From assembly GCA_039715055.1 (NCBI GenBank), contig JBDLID010000025.1, positions 1 to 29,447 of the forward strand: a DNA stretch of 29,447 nucleotides. Reading direction: 5' to 3'. Made by a program: the position numbers and the translations under genes. Each line of letters opens with the position of its first letter. Position 1 is the stretch's first letter. The DNA is from JBDLID01 sp039715055. Its GTDB lineage: Bacteria; Desulfobacterota; Desulfobulbia; Desulfobulbales; Desulfocapsaceae. The notes under the pieces are model-generated. The model saw nothing but the letters and a program-made list of their open reading frames with translations, did no database searches and was not told the origin of the DNA. Of the stretch, positions 9,109 to 15,705 are shown piece after piece.

Positions 9109-10041
9109 ATGGACCTGCTCGATATTCTTCTCTATATTTCTGTGCTGCTGCCGTTTGCTCTGCTCATTGTCTGGCAGATAAAAAGACCATGGCTGGGCCA
9201 GAGAAAGACTATTCAACGTTTGAAAAAACGTATCGGTCTGCCTGTTACCATTGTCAACCGTCCAGCCGCTGCCAGAAAAAAACCGGTGGCCAGATTACTG
9301 GACTGGCTGAAGCATTATATTTTACAGGCAGGCGTTGCAGAAGAAAAGATGAACACTGTCTTTATCTGTGGCTTGACCCTGGCAGGACTTGGCATTTTAC
9401 TGATGATTCTCCCTGTAAAGCTTGGGCCGGTCGTTCAGTTTGCTGCCGTTTTGCTGCCGTTCGTAGTCCCTCTCTTTATTCTCATTAATATGGTGCGCCG
9501 CCGGCAGCTTTTTGTCCGCCAGCTACCTGATGCTATCGATGCGATAATACGATCCCTTTCTGCAGGCAGCAGTATAAACCAGGCCATATCGATGATCAGC
9601 AGTGATTTTCCTGACCCGATTGGTTATGAGTTCAAGCAAATCTCCAGACAGATTGAACATGGACTGCCATTTAAGGAAGTCATGAATGGTTTCAGGAGAC
9701 GGTTATCCATTGCCGAGGTTCACTATCTGGCGATGGCATTGATTGTCCACAGGGAAACAGGTGGACAGCTTATCAAAATTCTTGAGCAGCTTACCGGAAT
9801 TATCCGCAGACGTGCTGCCTTCAACGGAAAGCTGAAGGCGGTAACTGCTGAACCGCGATTTACGGCCTATTTTTTTGTCGGTCTGTCAGTTTTTTTAATT
9901 TCTGCCCGCTTTTTCCTTCATCCCCAGAGCATGGTTTTTTTTCTGCATGACCCAACCGGCCTGTTTCTCTTCAAGATATGTTTGGCTTTGATTATCACCG
10001 GGTTGATATTACTTAAATATATGGCAAGGATCACTTTCTGA
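9109..10041 (+). CDS. tadB: Tad inner-membrane platform protein TadB
   Basis: The 310-residue protein has an N-terminal membrane segment (about 5-22), a pair of segments around 78-120, a cytoplasmic T2SSF domain at about 135-260 (LPDAIDAIIRSLSAGSSINQAI, then GLPFKEVMNGF and TGGQLIKILEQL), and two C-terminal segments. This is the standard TadB arrangement, one of two platform proteins that convert motor movement into pilin assembly. It begins 5 bp after cpaF and overlaps tadC at TGATG, so translation is probably coupled. Confidence 0.92.
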   Translation: MDLLDILLYISVLLPFALLIVWQIKRPWLGQRKTIQRLKKRIGLPVTIVNRPAAARKKPVARLLDWLKHYILQAGVAEEKMNTVFICGLTLAGLGILLMILPVKLGPVVQFAAVLLPFVVPLFILINMVRRRQLFVRQLPDAIDAIIRSLSAGSSINQAISMISSDFPDPIGYEFKQISRQIEHGLPFKEVMNGFRRRLSIAEVHYLAMALIVHRETGGQLIKILEQLTGIIRRRAAFNGKLKAVTAEPRFTAYFFVGLSVFLISARFFLHPQSMVFFLHDPTGLFLFKICLALIITGLILLKYMARITF

Positions 10042-10961
10042 TGGTTTTTCTCCTGCCTGCCACCCTGATCTCCGCCGCCCTGTGCGGTGCGTGCATCGGC
10101 TTGCTGCTCTATATAAAATTTGTCGGGGGGATACCAGCTCTTCGAACCGGGCAACGTATCAGGAGGGTTTTTGATGATAGTGTTTCTGACATCAACCAAC
10201 TGCGACCTGTTGAAACTCAGCACCACTTGCCCTTCCTGGAAAAACTCGGTGCGGCAATGGTACCATCATCGACCGGCAAACAGGACAAGATCAGGAAGAA
10301 ACTGAAAGTTGCCGGGTTCCGCCGGAAAAAACATATAATTAACTACTATTTATTGAAATGCTGCTGTGTGATGGCGGCCGCTGTCATTGGGCTTTCCCTT
10401 TACCTGGCTGGACTCACATCCGCCATTTATGTCATTGCTTTTTCTATCCTCTTTCTGTTTCTGCCTGACATCGTGTTACCGATACTCATCAGAAGGCGCT
10501 TGCAAAAGATTACCATGGCTCTGCCTGACTTTATTGATCTGTGTAACGTTAGCATGACTGCGGGTTTGGGGTGGCTGAGCAGTGTGAAAAAAGTGATTGG
10601 CGAATTTGAAAAAATTCATCCTGAAATATGCCTGGAATTCACCCATCTTTTTGATCAGATACAAACAGGTATGGATCGTGTTGAGGCTTACAACCAGCTG
10701 GCTGCCCGTAATCCAACACCGGAAATACAGTATTTGGCCAACGTTCTGATCCAGAACGAAAAAATGGGTAGCTCAATTTCGAACTCACTGGCTGATCTTT
10801 CTAAACGAATATACGATATGCGGCAGCTGGCCATTGAAGAAAAAACCGCTAAGCTTCCAGTAAAACTGGTCTTTATCACTACGGTATTTTTCTTTCTTCC
10901 TTATCTTCTGATCCTGATGGGCGAGCCGCTCCTGCATGTGGGACGACTGCTTGGTCGATAA
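10041..10961 (+). CDS. tadC: Tad inner-membrane platform protein TadC
   Basis: The 306-residue protein has membrane segments near the N-terminus and around residues 108-155, then a T2SSF domain (LPDFIDLCNVSMTAGLGWLSSV, then NPTPEIQYLANVLIQNEKMGSSISNSL). A final membrane hairpin carries KLPVKLVFITTVFFFLPYLLIL. It is the partner of TadB in the Tad platform. The ATG shares its A with the TGA of tadB. It is the last tad gene here: TadD, pseudopilins, pilin, prepilin peptidase and secretin do not follow. No strong T-tailed terminator is visible after the stop. Confidence 0.92.
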   Translation: MVFLLPATLISAALCGACIGLLLYIKFVGGIPALRTGQRIRRVFDDSVSDINQLRPVETQHHLPFLEKLGAAMVPSSTGKQDKIRKKLKVAGFRRKKHIINYYLLKCCCVMAAAVIGLSLYLAGLTSAIYVIAFSILFLFLPDIVLPILIRRRLQKITMALPDFIDLCNVSMTAGLGWLSSVKKVIGEFEKIHPEICLEFTHLFDQIQTGMDRVEAYNQLAARNPTPEIQYLANVLIQNEKMGSSISNSLADLSKRIYDMRQLAIEEKTAKLPVKLVFITTVFFFLPYLLILMGEPLLHVGRLLGR

Positions 10962-11161
10962 AAAAGATAAGACGGTGATGAGAGTATCAACGGTTCTTTT
11001 CCGGCCCGAAGAAAACTGATTTACACAAAAGCCGCAGGGGTGGGAAGTGCTTCACAAATACCCGCGTGAGGGCGAGGGGGGCTGCTCTTCACCATTGAGT
11101 GGAGTTCCCTGCCGAGAGAAGCTGCTAATTGTTCGTGGTAGCGACCAGTATAAGCTTGACT
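10962..11161. other. Gene-free stretch between tadC and the riboswitch leader
   Basis: About 200 bp with no supportable gene on either strand. It should contain the promoter for the riboswitch-controlled transcript. A TATAAG at 11149-11154 and a TTGACT at 11156-11161 are present, but neither has a partner hexamer at good spacing. No clear terminator for the tad operon is seen. Confidence 0.5.
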
Positions 11162-11189
11162 TTTAATCGTGTTTATGAACACGATTAAA
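11162..11189. promoter_or_regulatory. Perfect 12-bp-arm palindrome, possible operator
   Basis: TTTAATCGTGTT (11162-11173), a TATG centre (11174-11177) and AACACGATTAAA (11178-11189) form a perfect inverted repeat. There is no T-tract, so it is not an intrinsic terminator. It lies directly upstream of the riboswitch aptamer and follows a TTGACT. It could be a binding site for a dimeric transcription factor at the promoter, or a 5' hairpin in the leader RNA. Confidence 0.5.
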
Positions 11190-11190
11190 T

Positions 11191-11259
11191 AAGATAAAGC
11201 CACACCTGTCGCGAGGCAGGGTCGGAAAATCACGGGTCTGTAATGATAGCCGGGTTGCC
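11191..11259 (+). ncRNA. Cyclic-di-GMP-I (GEMM) class riboswitch, variant core
   Basis: The order of elements matches the GEMM-I aptamer. A GATAAAG segment (11193-11199) leads into helix CCTGTC-GCGA-GGCAGG (11205-11220), capped by a GNRA tetraloop. A joining strand carrying an A-run (GTCGGAAAAT, 11221-11230) follows, then CACGGGTCT (11231-11239) and ATAGCCGGGTTGCC (11246-11259), which closely match the usual 3' receptor half. Core positions differ from the common consensus: AAAGGCAAACC is AAAGCCACACC, and GACGCAAAG is GTCGGAAAA. One of these changes swaps a G-C for a C-G pair (11200 with 11225). The 3' strand also forms the left arm of a terminator, so ligand binding should favour read-through, an ON switch. 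The ligand is probably c-di-GMP, with 3',3'-cGAMP a possible alternative. Confidence 0.82.
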
Positions 11260-11285
11260 TTACTCAAAGGTCGCCCGGTTTTTTT
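11250..11285 (+). terminator. Intrinsic terminator, expression platform of the riboswitch
   Basis: CCGGGTTGCCT (11250-11260) pairs with AGGTCGCCCGG (11268-11278) around a 7-nt loop, with one mismatch and two G-T pairs. Seven T residues follow (11279-11285). The left arm is the 3' end of the aptamer, so aptamer folding and terminator folding exclude each other. A second hairpin without a T-tract follows (CCTTGCG 11289-11295, CGCAAGG 11308-11314). Confidence 0.85.
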
Positions 11286-11350
11286 ATGCCTTGCGGATTG
11301 CTCAGGTCGCAAGGTTACTACTAACAAGGTGTGGTAAGAGGAGGGACAAA

Positions 11351-11854
11351 ATGAAAAGAGAATTGATTGCTGGAATTCTTTGCGTTGCGGTCTGCTGCTT
11401 CACTTTAGGGGCTCATGCAGAAACAGCCAAAAAAGGAACTGCCGAATACCAGGCTGCCGGCAACTCCAAGATGACTGTCTTGAAGACGGATATGGGCCAT
11501 ATGCAGGCCAATGTCGAGGTCCTGGGGGTGATCACCGGCGCCCCGCCAAACTGTCCCCTGCACAACGCAACCTTTCGAGTACTTGGTTCAAAATATAAAG
11601 GGGGTGGTTCCAGCACGGGCATCGGTTTCATCGTCTGGACTCGGCCTGACAAGGAAAAAATCTACGGCACCATGAAGATGGGTGGTGAACCCGGTAAACC
11701 GCCTCAAGGCCAGATTACCCTTGTTGGCGGAACAGGTATGTTTAAGGGTATCACCGGGTCTGTCAAGTATGTGCATGTTCCGGGGCTGCAGTCTTCTCAG
11801 CCAGGCAACTTCCAGCTGCTGAACAAGGCAGAGATACAGTGGGAAATTCCCTGA
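11351..11854 (+). CDS. Small exported protein of unknown function, riboswitch-controlled
   Basis: The 167-residue protein starts at ATG 11351, preceded by a strong GAGGAGGG at 11338-11345. An earlier in-frame start at 11243 lies inside the riboswitch and upstream of the terminator, and is rejected. A Sec signal peptide is clear: KRE, a hydrophobic core (LIAGILCVAVCCFTLG), then AHA before E, suggesting cleavage near residue 23. The mature part is beta-rich and ends with GQITLVGGTGMFKGITGSVKY, a Gly-rich pattern seen in small beta-barrels of the allene-oxide-cyclase or dirigent type; this resemblance is tentative. A single Cys remains in the mature part (NCPLHNATF). Its control by a c-di-GMP-class riboswitch and its place after the tad genes suggest a surface or biofilm role. 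Confidence 0.75.
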   Translation: MKRELIAGILCVAVCCFTLGAHAETAKKGTAEYQAAGNSKMTVLKTDMGHMQANVEVLGVITGAPPNCPLHNATFRVLGSKYKGGGSSTGIGFIVWTRPDKEKIYGTMKMGGEPGKPPQGQITLVGGTGMFKGITGSVKYVHVPGLQSSQPGNFQLLNKAEIQWEIP

Positions 11855-12090
11855 CAGCAGGCACCAAGCTACTGCAATTAAATGAATTAAATGGGATCAG
11901 AGTAAAAATTAAATGCGTGAACAGGTCATACTGACTTTTCTATTTTGGTGGATCAGTCTCTGGATAAGAGACTGTAAGTGTCAGTTTTAATGCAGTCTCA
12001 GCCCTGAAATTGTCAGATCGGGTTGAACAGCAACAGTTCAGGTACTGTCGGGCAAAGAGTACTGCGACATATTCTGAGTCATGTCCGGGG
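11855..12090. other. Convergent intergenic region with a hairpin
   Basis: No gene is seen. A perfect 8-bp hairpin CAGTCTCT-GGATA-AGAGACTG at 11954-11974 lies between the convergent genes but has no good T-tract on either side. GGGATCAGAGTAAAAATT at 11893-11910 resembles the end of REP-like units that I recall near RAYT transposases in environmental genomes; only one copy is seen and no partner arm. Confidence 0.4.
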
Positions 12091-12906
12091 CTAAAAGGAG
12101 AGGGGAACGGGGTGGTCCTCATGCCAGCCGTTGCTTTTGGCAGACTGCTTCAGCTCGCTGATTCGATTTTCAGCCTGGGGATGGGTGGAAAAGTAGTGGG
12201 TCAGCGGTAACCCCTCTTTTTGATCCCTGAGGATGATCTGAAAGAGTTCGTCGGCACCGCCGACATGACCATAATAGCAGTTGAGGGTGGCCAGCGCGGA
12301 CTGGTCGGCGAGCGTTTCACGATCCTGGGAATACTGGGCCTGACCGAGCTGGGCAGTGGGGGCGACCAGCCTGACGAGGCCTGAGTCAGGCCCGGTAAAG
12401 GCGGCAGCAATGGCCATGAGGACGATGCCCCTGCCCAGTCCCCTGAGGTGATCCCGGTTGTGAAAGTGGGCCAGCTCGTGGGCAAGGGTAAAGCTCAGGC
12501 CGTTTTCAGTGGTGAGTTTGTCGAGCAGTCCTTTGAAGAAAACAATATGGCCACCCGGCAGAGCCACGGCATTGGCAGTTCTGTCGGGGGAGATGTGGAG
12601 CCTGATCGGGATATCGACTCCGGCGCACTGCCCCAGGCTGTCTGTCAGCTGCTGGAGACGGGCCAGCCTTGGGTCGTCGTTTTTTTCTGCATCTACACCG
12701 AAGGTGGCGGTCGGGATATAACTGAAGAGTTTGAGCTCTTTTTCAGGAGAGAGACGGTCGACAACTCCGTCGACCAGGAAGCCGAGAACTGCATAAACAG
12801 CCAGAAGAAGTATTGCGGCTCCTGCCAGGAGGATAAAAAACTCCTTCAGGGGGTTGGTGTGGGTGATGTTATTGTTGTCTTCCGGCAGAGAGGGCGAATA
12901 ACGCAT
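12091..12906 (-). CDS. M48-family membrane-anchored zinc metallopeptidase
   Basis: The 271-residue protein has one membrane segment at about 22-48, then a peptidase domain with HELAHFHNRDH (zinc HELAH at 143-147) and RETLADQSAL (E197 and D201), the third ligand region of M48 peptidases. A C-terminal THPQAENRISEL motif is typical of YfgC/Oma1-like members. It probably degrades or checks exported or membrane proteins at the periplasmic side. It is the last gene of a three-gene minus-strand unit, starting 8 bp after the YbjQ-like gene that precedes it. No TPR domain follows the peptidase, unlike BepA. Confidence 0.88.
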   Translation of the reverse strand: MRYSPSLPEDNNNITHTNPLKEFFILLAGAAILLLAVYAVLGFLVDGVVDRLSPEKELKLFSYIPTATFGVDAEKNDDPRLARLQQLTDSLGQCAGVDIPIRLHISPDRTANAVALPGGHIVFFKGLLDKLTTENGLSFTLAHELAHFHNRDHLRGLGRGIVLMAIAAAFTGPDSGLVRLVAPTAQLGQAQYSQDRETLADQSALATLNCYYGHVGGADELFQIILRDQKEGLPLTHYFSTHPQAENRISELKQSAKSNGWHEDHPVPLSF

Positions 12907-12914
12907 TGACAGCC

Positions 12915-13361
12915 CTACTCTTTTTCGCAGTAGATGGCCGTGCCGTAAGCCACCACCTCAACAGAGCCGATCTGTTGGCGGCCTCCCTTGGAGATGGATG
13001 AGGTTTCAATACGCAGGTTGATGAGCTGGTCGGCGTCCCTGCATTTTTCCTTCATGCGCAGGATGGCCTCCCGCCTAGCGCGGTCAACAAGGGTCTCGTA
13101 TGCAGAGACCTGGCCGCCGAAAAAGTTGCGCAGTCCGGCAAGCATTCGTTTGAAGTAGTCCACCGAGATAACGACGCTGCCTGAAACCAGCCGGCACTCC
13201 TTTACCGGACCAAGCTGGCCGATGGGTTTCTTGGAGGTTGTTGTCGGTAACCGGAGATATTTCTGTTCCCTCTCGTTGATTGATTTGTAGTGGCTTTTCT
13301 CAATCATTGTTCCAAAGACAAAGCCGGCTCCCAGGAGAGTGAGGACAATAATCAGTTCCAT
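12915..13361 (-). CDS. YbjQ-family (UPF0145/DUF74) protein with N-terminal membrane anchor
   Basis: The 148-residue protein has a hydrophobic N-terminus (MELIIVLTLLGAGFVFGTMI) and then a full YbjQ domain: VKECRLVSGSVVISVDYFKRMLAGLRNFFGGQVSAYETLVDRARREAI in segments, ending VEVVAYGTAIY. YbjQ domains form pentameric rings and are often named heavy-metal-binding, but function is not established. It starts 3 bp after the shorter YbjQ paralogue and ends 8 bp before the M48 gene, indicating one transcript. The domain is about 30% like its neighbour by eye, so this is an old duplication rather than a recent copy. Confidence 0.85.
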   Translation of the reverse strand: MELIIVLTLLGAGFVFGTMIEKSHYKSINEREQKYLRLPTTTSKKPIGQLGPVKECRLVSGSVVISVDYFKRMLAGLRNFFGGQVSAYETLVDRARREAILRMKEKCRDADQLINLRIETSSISKGGRQQIGSVEVVAYGTAIYCEKE

Positions 13362-13364
13362 GGT

Positions 13365-13679
13365 CTACTCCACAGTTACGGCAGTACCGTAAACATAGAT
13401 TTCAGCTGCGCCTGCAGCAACAGAGCTGGTGGAGAAACGGATATTGACAATGGCGTTGGCGCCCATCTGGGCGGCCTGCTCCTTCATTCGCGTGATTGCC
13501 TGGTCCCTGGATTCGCTGAGCAGCTCGGTGTAGCCTGCCAGCTCACCGCCGAAAACATTTTTGATGGATGCCATCAGGTCCCGGCCGGCGTGTTTGGCGC
13601 GAACTGTACTTCCGGAGACAACACCTTTGCAGACGGTGATGGTCTTGCCCGGAATTTCCTCTGTGTTGGTCATCAGCAT
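13365..13679 (-). CDS. YbjQ-family (UPF0145/DUF74) cytoplasmic protein
   Basis: The 104-residue protein is a complete YbjQ domain of usual size (about 105). It carries ITVCKGVVSGSTVRAK, then IKNVFGGELAGYTELLSESRDQAI, MGANAIVNIRF and EIYVYGTAVTV. There is no signal peptide or membrane segment. The start at 13679 is supported by AGGGAG just upstream on the minus strand; a second ATG lies two codons in. It is the first gene of the YbjQ-YbjQ-M48 unit, so a promoter should lie in the 13680-13800 stretch. Biochemical role unknown. Confidence 0.88.
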   Translation of the reverse strand: MLMTNTEEIPGKTITVCKGVVSGSTVRAKHAGRDLMASIKNVFGGELAGYTELLSESRDQAITRMKEQAAQMGANAIVNIRFSTSSVAAGAAEIYVYGTAVTVE

Positions 13680-13916
13680 GGTGACTCCCTGATAAAATGA
13701 AATGGGTTAATAGTTGAGCTCAGCCGGGGATGGCGAATAGTCCTCGATCATTGCCCGGCAACAAAACAGTCTAGTTTCCCAATATCATCTGGCTCAATGA
13801 TCTGTCAAATGTTCCGCCAATGTTGTGAAGCGAGCTGTGATAAACTCGTAAAAAAATAACAGCTGAGATGAAGAGCTTTCACCCTGAAGGGTATAAATAC
13901 GACGCGATCAGCCTTT
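13680..13916. other. Gene-free stretch upstream of the YbjQ operon
   Basis: No coding sequence is supported. A long open frame crossing 13805-14425 on the minus strand is low-complexity in composition, matches no family and runs in the wrong frame through the phosphopantetheinyl transferase, so it is not a gene. The region should hold the promoter of the minus-strand YbjQ unit. Confidence 0.5.
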
Positions 13917-14145
13917 AGGGTACCTTGAAAAATTAGTATCTTCGTCCAGAATCGAGGCATGAGAAAAATTTTAGCACAGACATATAGTTGATATTTCGAG
14001 GACAAGGTGCTCGGCTTACCTTTATTCTTCCGGGTACAAAGTGCTCGGCTAAACTTAATTATTCCGGGTATAAAATTTTTCTCATAACGAAGAAGCAGGG
14101 TGAGGTAAGTGTAGACTCCGAAAGGCAATTTTCCAAGGTGGCCCT
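13917..14145. repeat. Degenerate inverted-repeat element with internal tandem repeat
   Basis: The outer arms AGGGTACCTTGAAAAATT (13917-13934) and its imperfect complement at 14127-14145 pair with a few changes. Inside them ATGAGAAAAATTTTA (13959-13973) is a perfect inverted copy of 14071-14085. The right outer arm shares CAAGGTGGCC-TTA with the palindrome at 7543-7696 (7653-7665 there), so both may belong to one repeat family. The element ends at the stop codon of the phosphopantetheinyl transferase gene. It contains no coding sequence. It looks like a decayed or composite MITE. Confidence 0.55.
14007..14074. repeat. Two-copy tandem repeat, 34-bp unit
   Basis: The units 14007-14040 and 14041-14074 are adjacent and of equal length. 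Both begin GTGCTCGGCT and both carry TTCCGGGTA near the end, agreeing at 29 of 34 positions by eye. They lie between the inner arms of the inverted-repeat element. There is no spacer and no third copy, so this is not a CRISPR array. Confidence 0.75.
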
Positions 14146-14945
14146 TACTTGTCAATAAGACAGAGAGCCAGGCCATAGGTCTCTTTGAGGCCGCATAGAG
14201 CTGATACCAGTTGACCGTTATGGGAATTGGAGTAGATGCTGAATTTGAGTGAGCCTGTGGTATTGGCCGCAGAAGAGCTGGAGAGGAGTTCGATATCAAG
14301 AAAGGCGGGCATTTTCGTTGAACTGAGGGCTTTTTTGACCGCCTCCTTGGCGGCCCAGAGCAGGTTAAGGCGCAGCTGCGTGTCGATTGCCGGAAAAAGA
14401 TCAGCCATGATAGCTTCTTCAGCATCTTCGCAGAAATGATCTCTGACCCGGGTCAGGCTGTCACGATCTTCCTGAATATCGATCCCGCAGGGACATCCGG
14501 CGGCCACGGCCAGGCCGTATCGGCCGGAATGGGAGATGGAGATTTCAACCGGTTCTGTTGTCGGTGCTGTTTTTGGCGCACTCAGCCAGGGGCGGCCGCT
14601 TTCGCTGTTTCGGATTTCAAGCTCCGACAAAGTCGAAGGTGTGTGATCCAGCCCCAGCTGACGCATGACAGCAAGTTTTGCGGCAAGGCGTCCTCCCAGC
14701 CATTCGTAGAAGCGTTTGTCACGTTTGAAACTGCTTATTTTTTCCCGTTCCCAGTAAGTGAGCAGCCCTGCTGATTCAGTGATGACCGCCGTTCTCGGCC
14801 AGTCTCTTTGCAGCTGATGGAGGTCGATGATGGCCGGACTGAAGTGATGCGATGGAAAGAGACGGCACCAGTCCTCCATGATGGATTCGGAAAACCGGAG
14901 GGTGTTCAGGGGGATTGAAGGTAAAGAAAAATCTTGCAATTTCAC
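14145..14945 (-). CDS. 4'-phosphopantetheinyl transferase (Sfp/AcpT superfamily)
   Basis: The 266-residue protein carries the family signature: ISISHSGRYGLAVAA, then CGIDIQEDRD with the magnesium-binding acid pair, and LLWAAKEAVKKAL, the canonical W-x-x-KEA-x-x-K helix. The length fits Sfp-like two-lobed enzymes (about 230-270). It transfers the phosphopantetheine arm of CoA to carrier proteins. No carrier protein, PKS or NRPS gene is in the window, so the partner is unknown. The stop codon abuts the inverted-repeat element. The gene is divergent from the CvpA-family gene with 88 bp between starts. Confidence 0.9.
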   Translation of the reverse strand: MKLQDFSLPSIPLNTLRFSESIMEDWCRLFPSHHFSPAIIDLHQLQRDWPRTAVITESAGLLTYWEREKISSFKRDKRFYEWLGGRLAAKLAVMRQLGLDHTPSTLSELEIRNSESGRPWLSAPKTAPTTEPVEISISHSGRYGLAVAAGCPCGIDIQEDRDSLTRVRDHFCEDAEEAIMADLFPAIDTQLRLNLLWAAKEAVKKALSSTKMPAFLDIELLSSSSAANTTGSLKFSIYSNSHNGQLVSALCGLKETYGLALCLIDK

Positions 14946-15033
14946 ATGTTCCTGCTAACAATTTAGCCAAGATTACCCGGAGGGGCATTGTCGTTTCCCG
15001 GATAACAACCTCAGCAGAGCAGAAGGAGAGAGT

Positions 15034-15681
15034 ATGATTTCCGGAGTTAACCTGACCGGGTACGATTTTGTCATTATCGGACTGCTCTGCCTCTTTGTCG
15101 GACGTGGTATCTGGGTCGGCTTTCTTCGACAGATCACGGTGTTCATCGCCCTGTACGTCGGCTATCTGATGGCCGGTCAGTATCATGACAGACTCCTGCC
15201 GTTTTTACAAGGTGTCTCCGAAAATCCTCAGGTGGTATTCTGGACCGCCTACGTCATACTGTTCTGTGTCACCTACGTTGTCACCATGTTTATCGGCAAG
15301 GGACTGTCCCATGTGGTGGAGATGACCATTGCCGTCTGGTTTGACAAGCTGCTCGGCGCTCTTCTCGGTCTTGCCAAGGCGGTGATTGTTGTTGTTCTTC
15401 TCCATATGATCCTTGCCGGACTGCTGCCGCCGTCCAGTGAAATGCTTCAGTCCTGCACTCTGTGCCCCCGTCTCAACCAGGCCGAGGAAGGATTTAAAAA
15501 GCTGCTCAAGGATGAGGAGCTGCGGGAGACCTTCCAGCAGAAGCAGCAGGCCATCAGTGAGCAGGTGGTACGACCCTTTGTGCCGACACCGGTGGAAGAA
15601 ATTGTTGAGGTTGATGAATCCGGCAAACTCAAGCAGCCTGAAGAGTCTACGGAAACAGTGGAGCAGCCCACCCCTCAGTGA
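15034..15681 (+). CDS. CvpA-family membrane protein
   Basis: The 215-residue protein has four predicted membrane segments (about 10-28, 33-50, 68-90 and 108-130), starting with the CvpA pattern YDFVIIGLLCLFVGRGIWVGFLRQ. A cytoplasmic tail rich in Glu, Gln and Val follows (about 155-215). CvpA proteins are linked to colicin V production in E. coli and to envelope stress or bile resistance; molecular function is not settled. The start at 15034 has AAGGAGAGAG upstream. It stands alone on the plus strand and converges on the glycosyltransferase gene at 15706. Confidence 0.85.
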   Translation: MISGVNLTGYDFVIIGLLCLFVGRGIWVGFLRQITVFIALYVGYLMAGQYHDRLLPFLQGVSENPQVVFWTAYVILFCVTYVVTMFIGKGLSHVVEMTIAVWFDKLLGALLGLAKAVIVVVLLHMILAGLLPPSSEMLQSCTLCPRLNQAEEGFKKLLKDEELRETFQQKQQAISEQVVRPFVPTPVEEIVEVDESGKLKQPEESTETVEQPTPQ

Positions 15682-15705
15682 TTATTTGAGGGAGCAGGAT
15701 ACCTC

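Noticed and set aside
11243..11350. Upstream in-frame extension of the exported protein gene from ATG 11243
   Set aside because: It would be encoded by the riboswitch 3' half and the terminator, would bury the signal peptide, and the strong GAGGAGGG site sits just before ATG 11351.
14007..14074. Possible CRISPR repeats
   Set aside because: Only two directly abutting units with no spacer and no cas genes.
13805..14425. 206-codon minus-strand open frame
   Set aside because: It runs out of frame through the phosphopantetheinyl transferase gene and the repeat element, with no recognisable domain.
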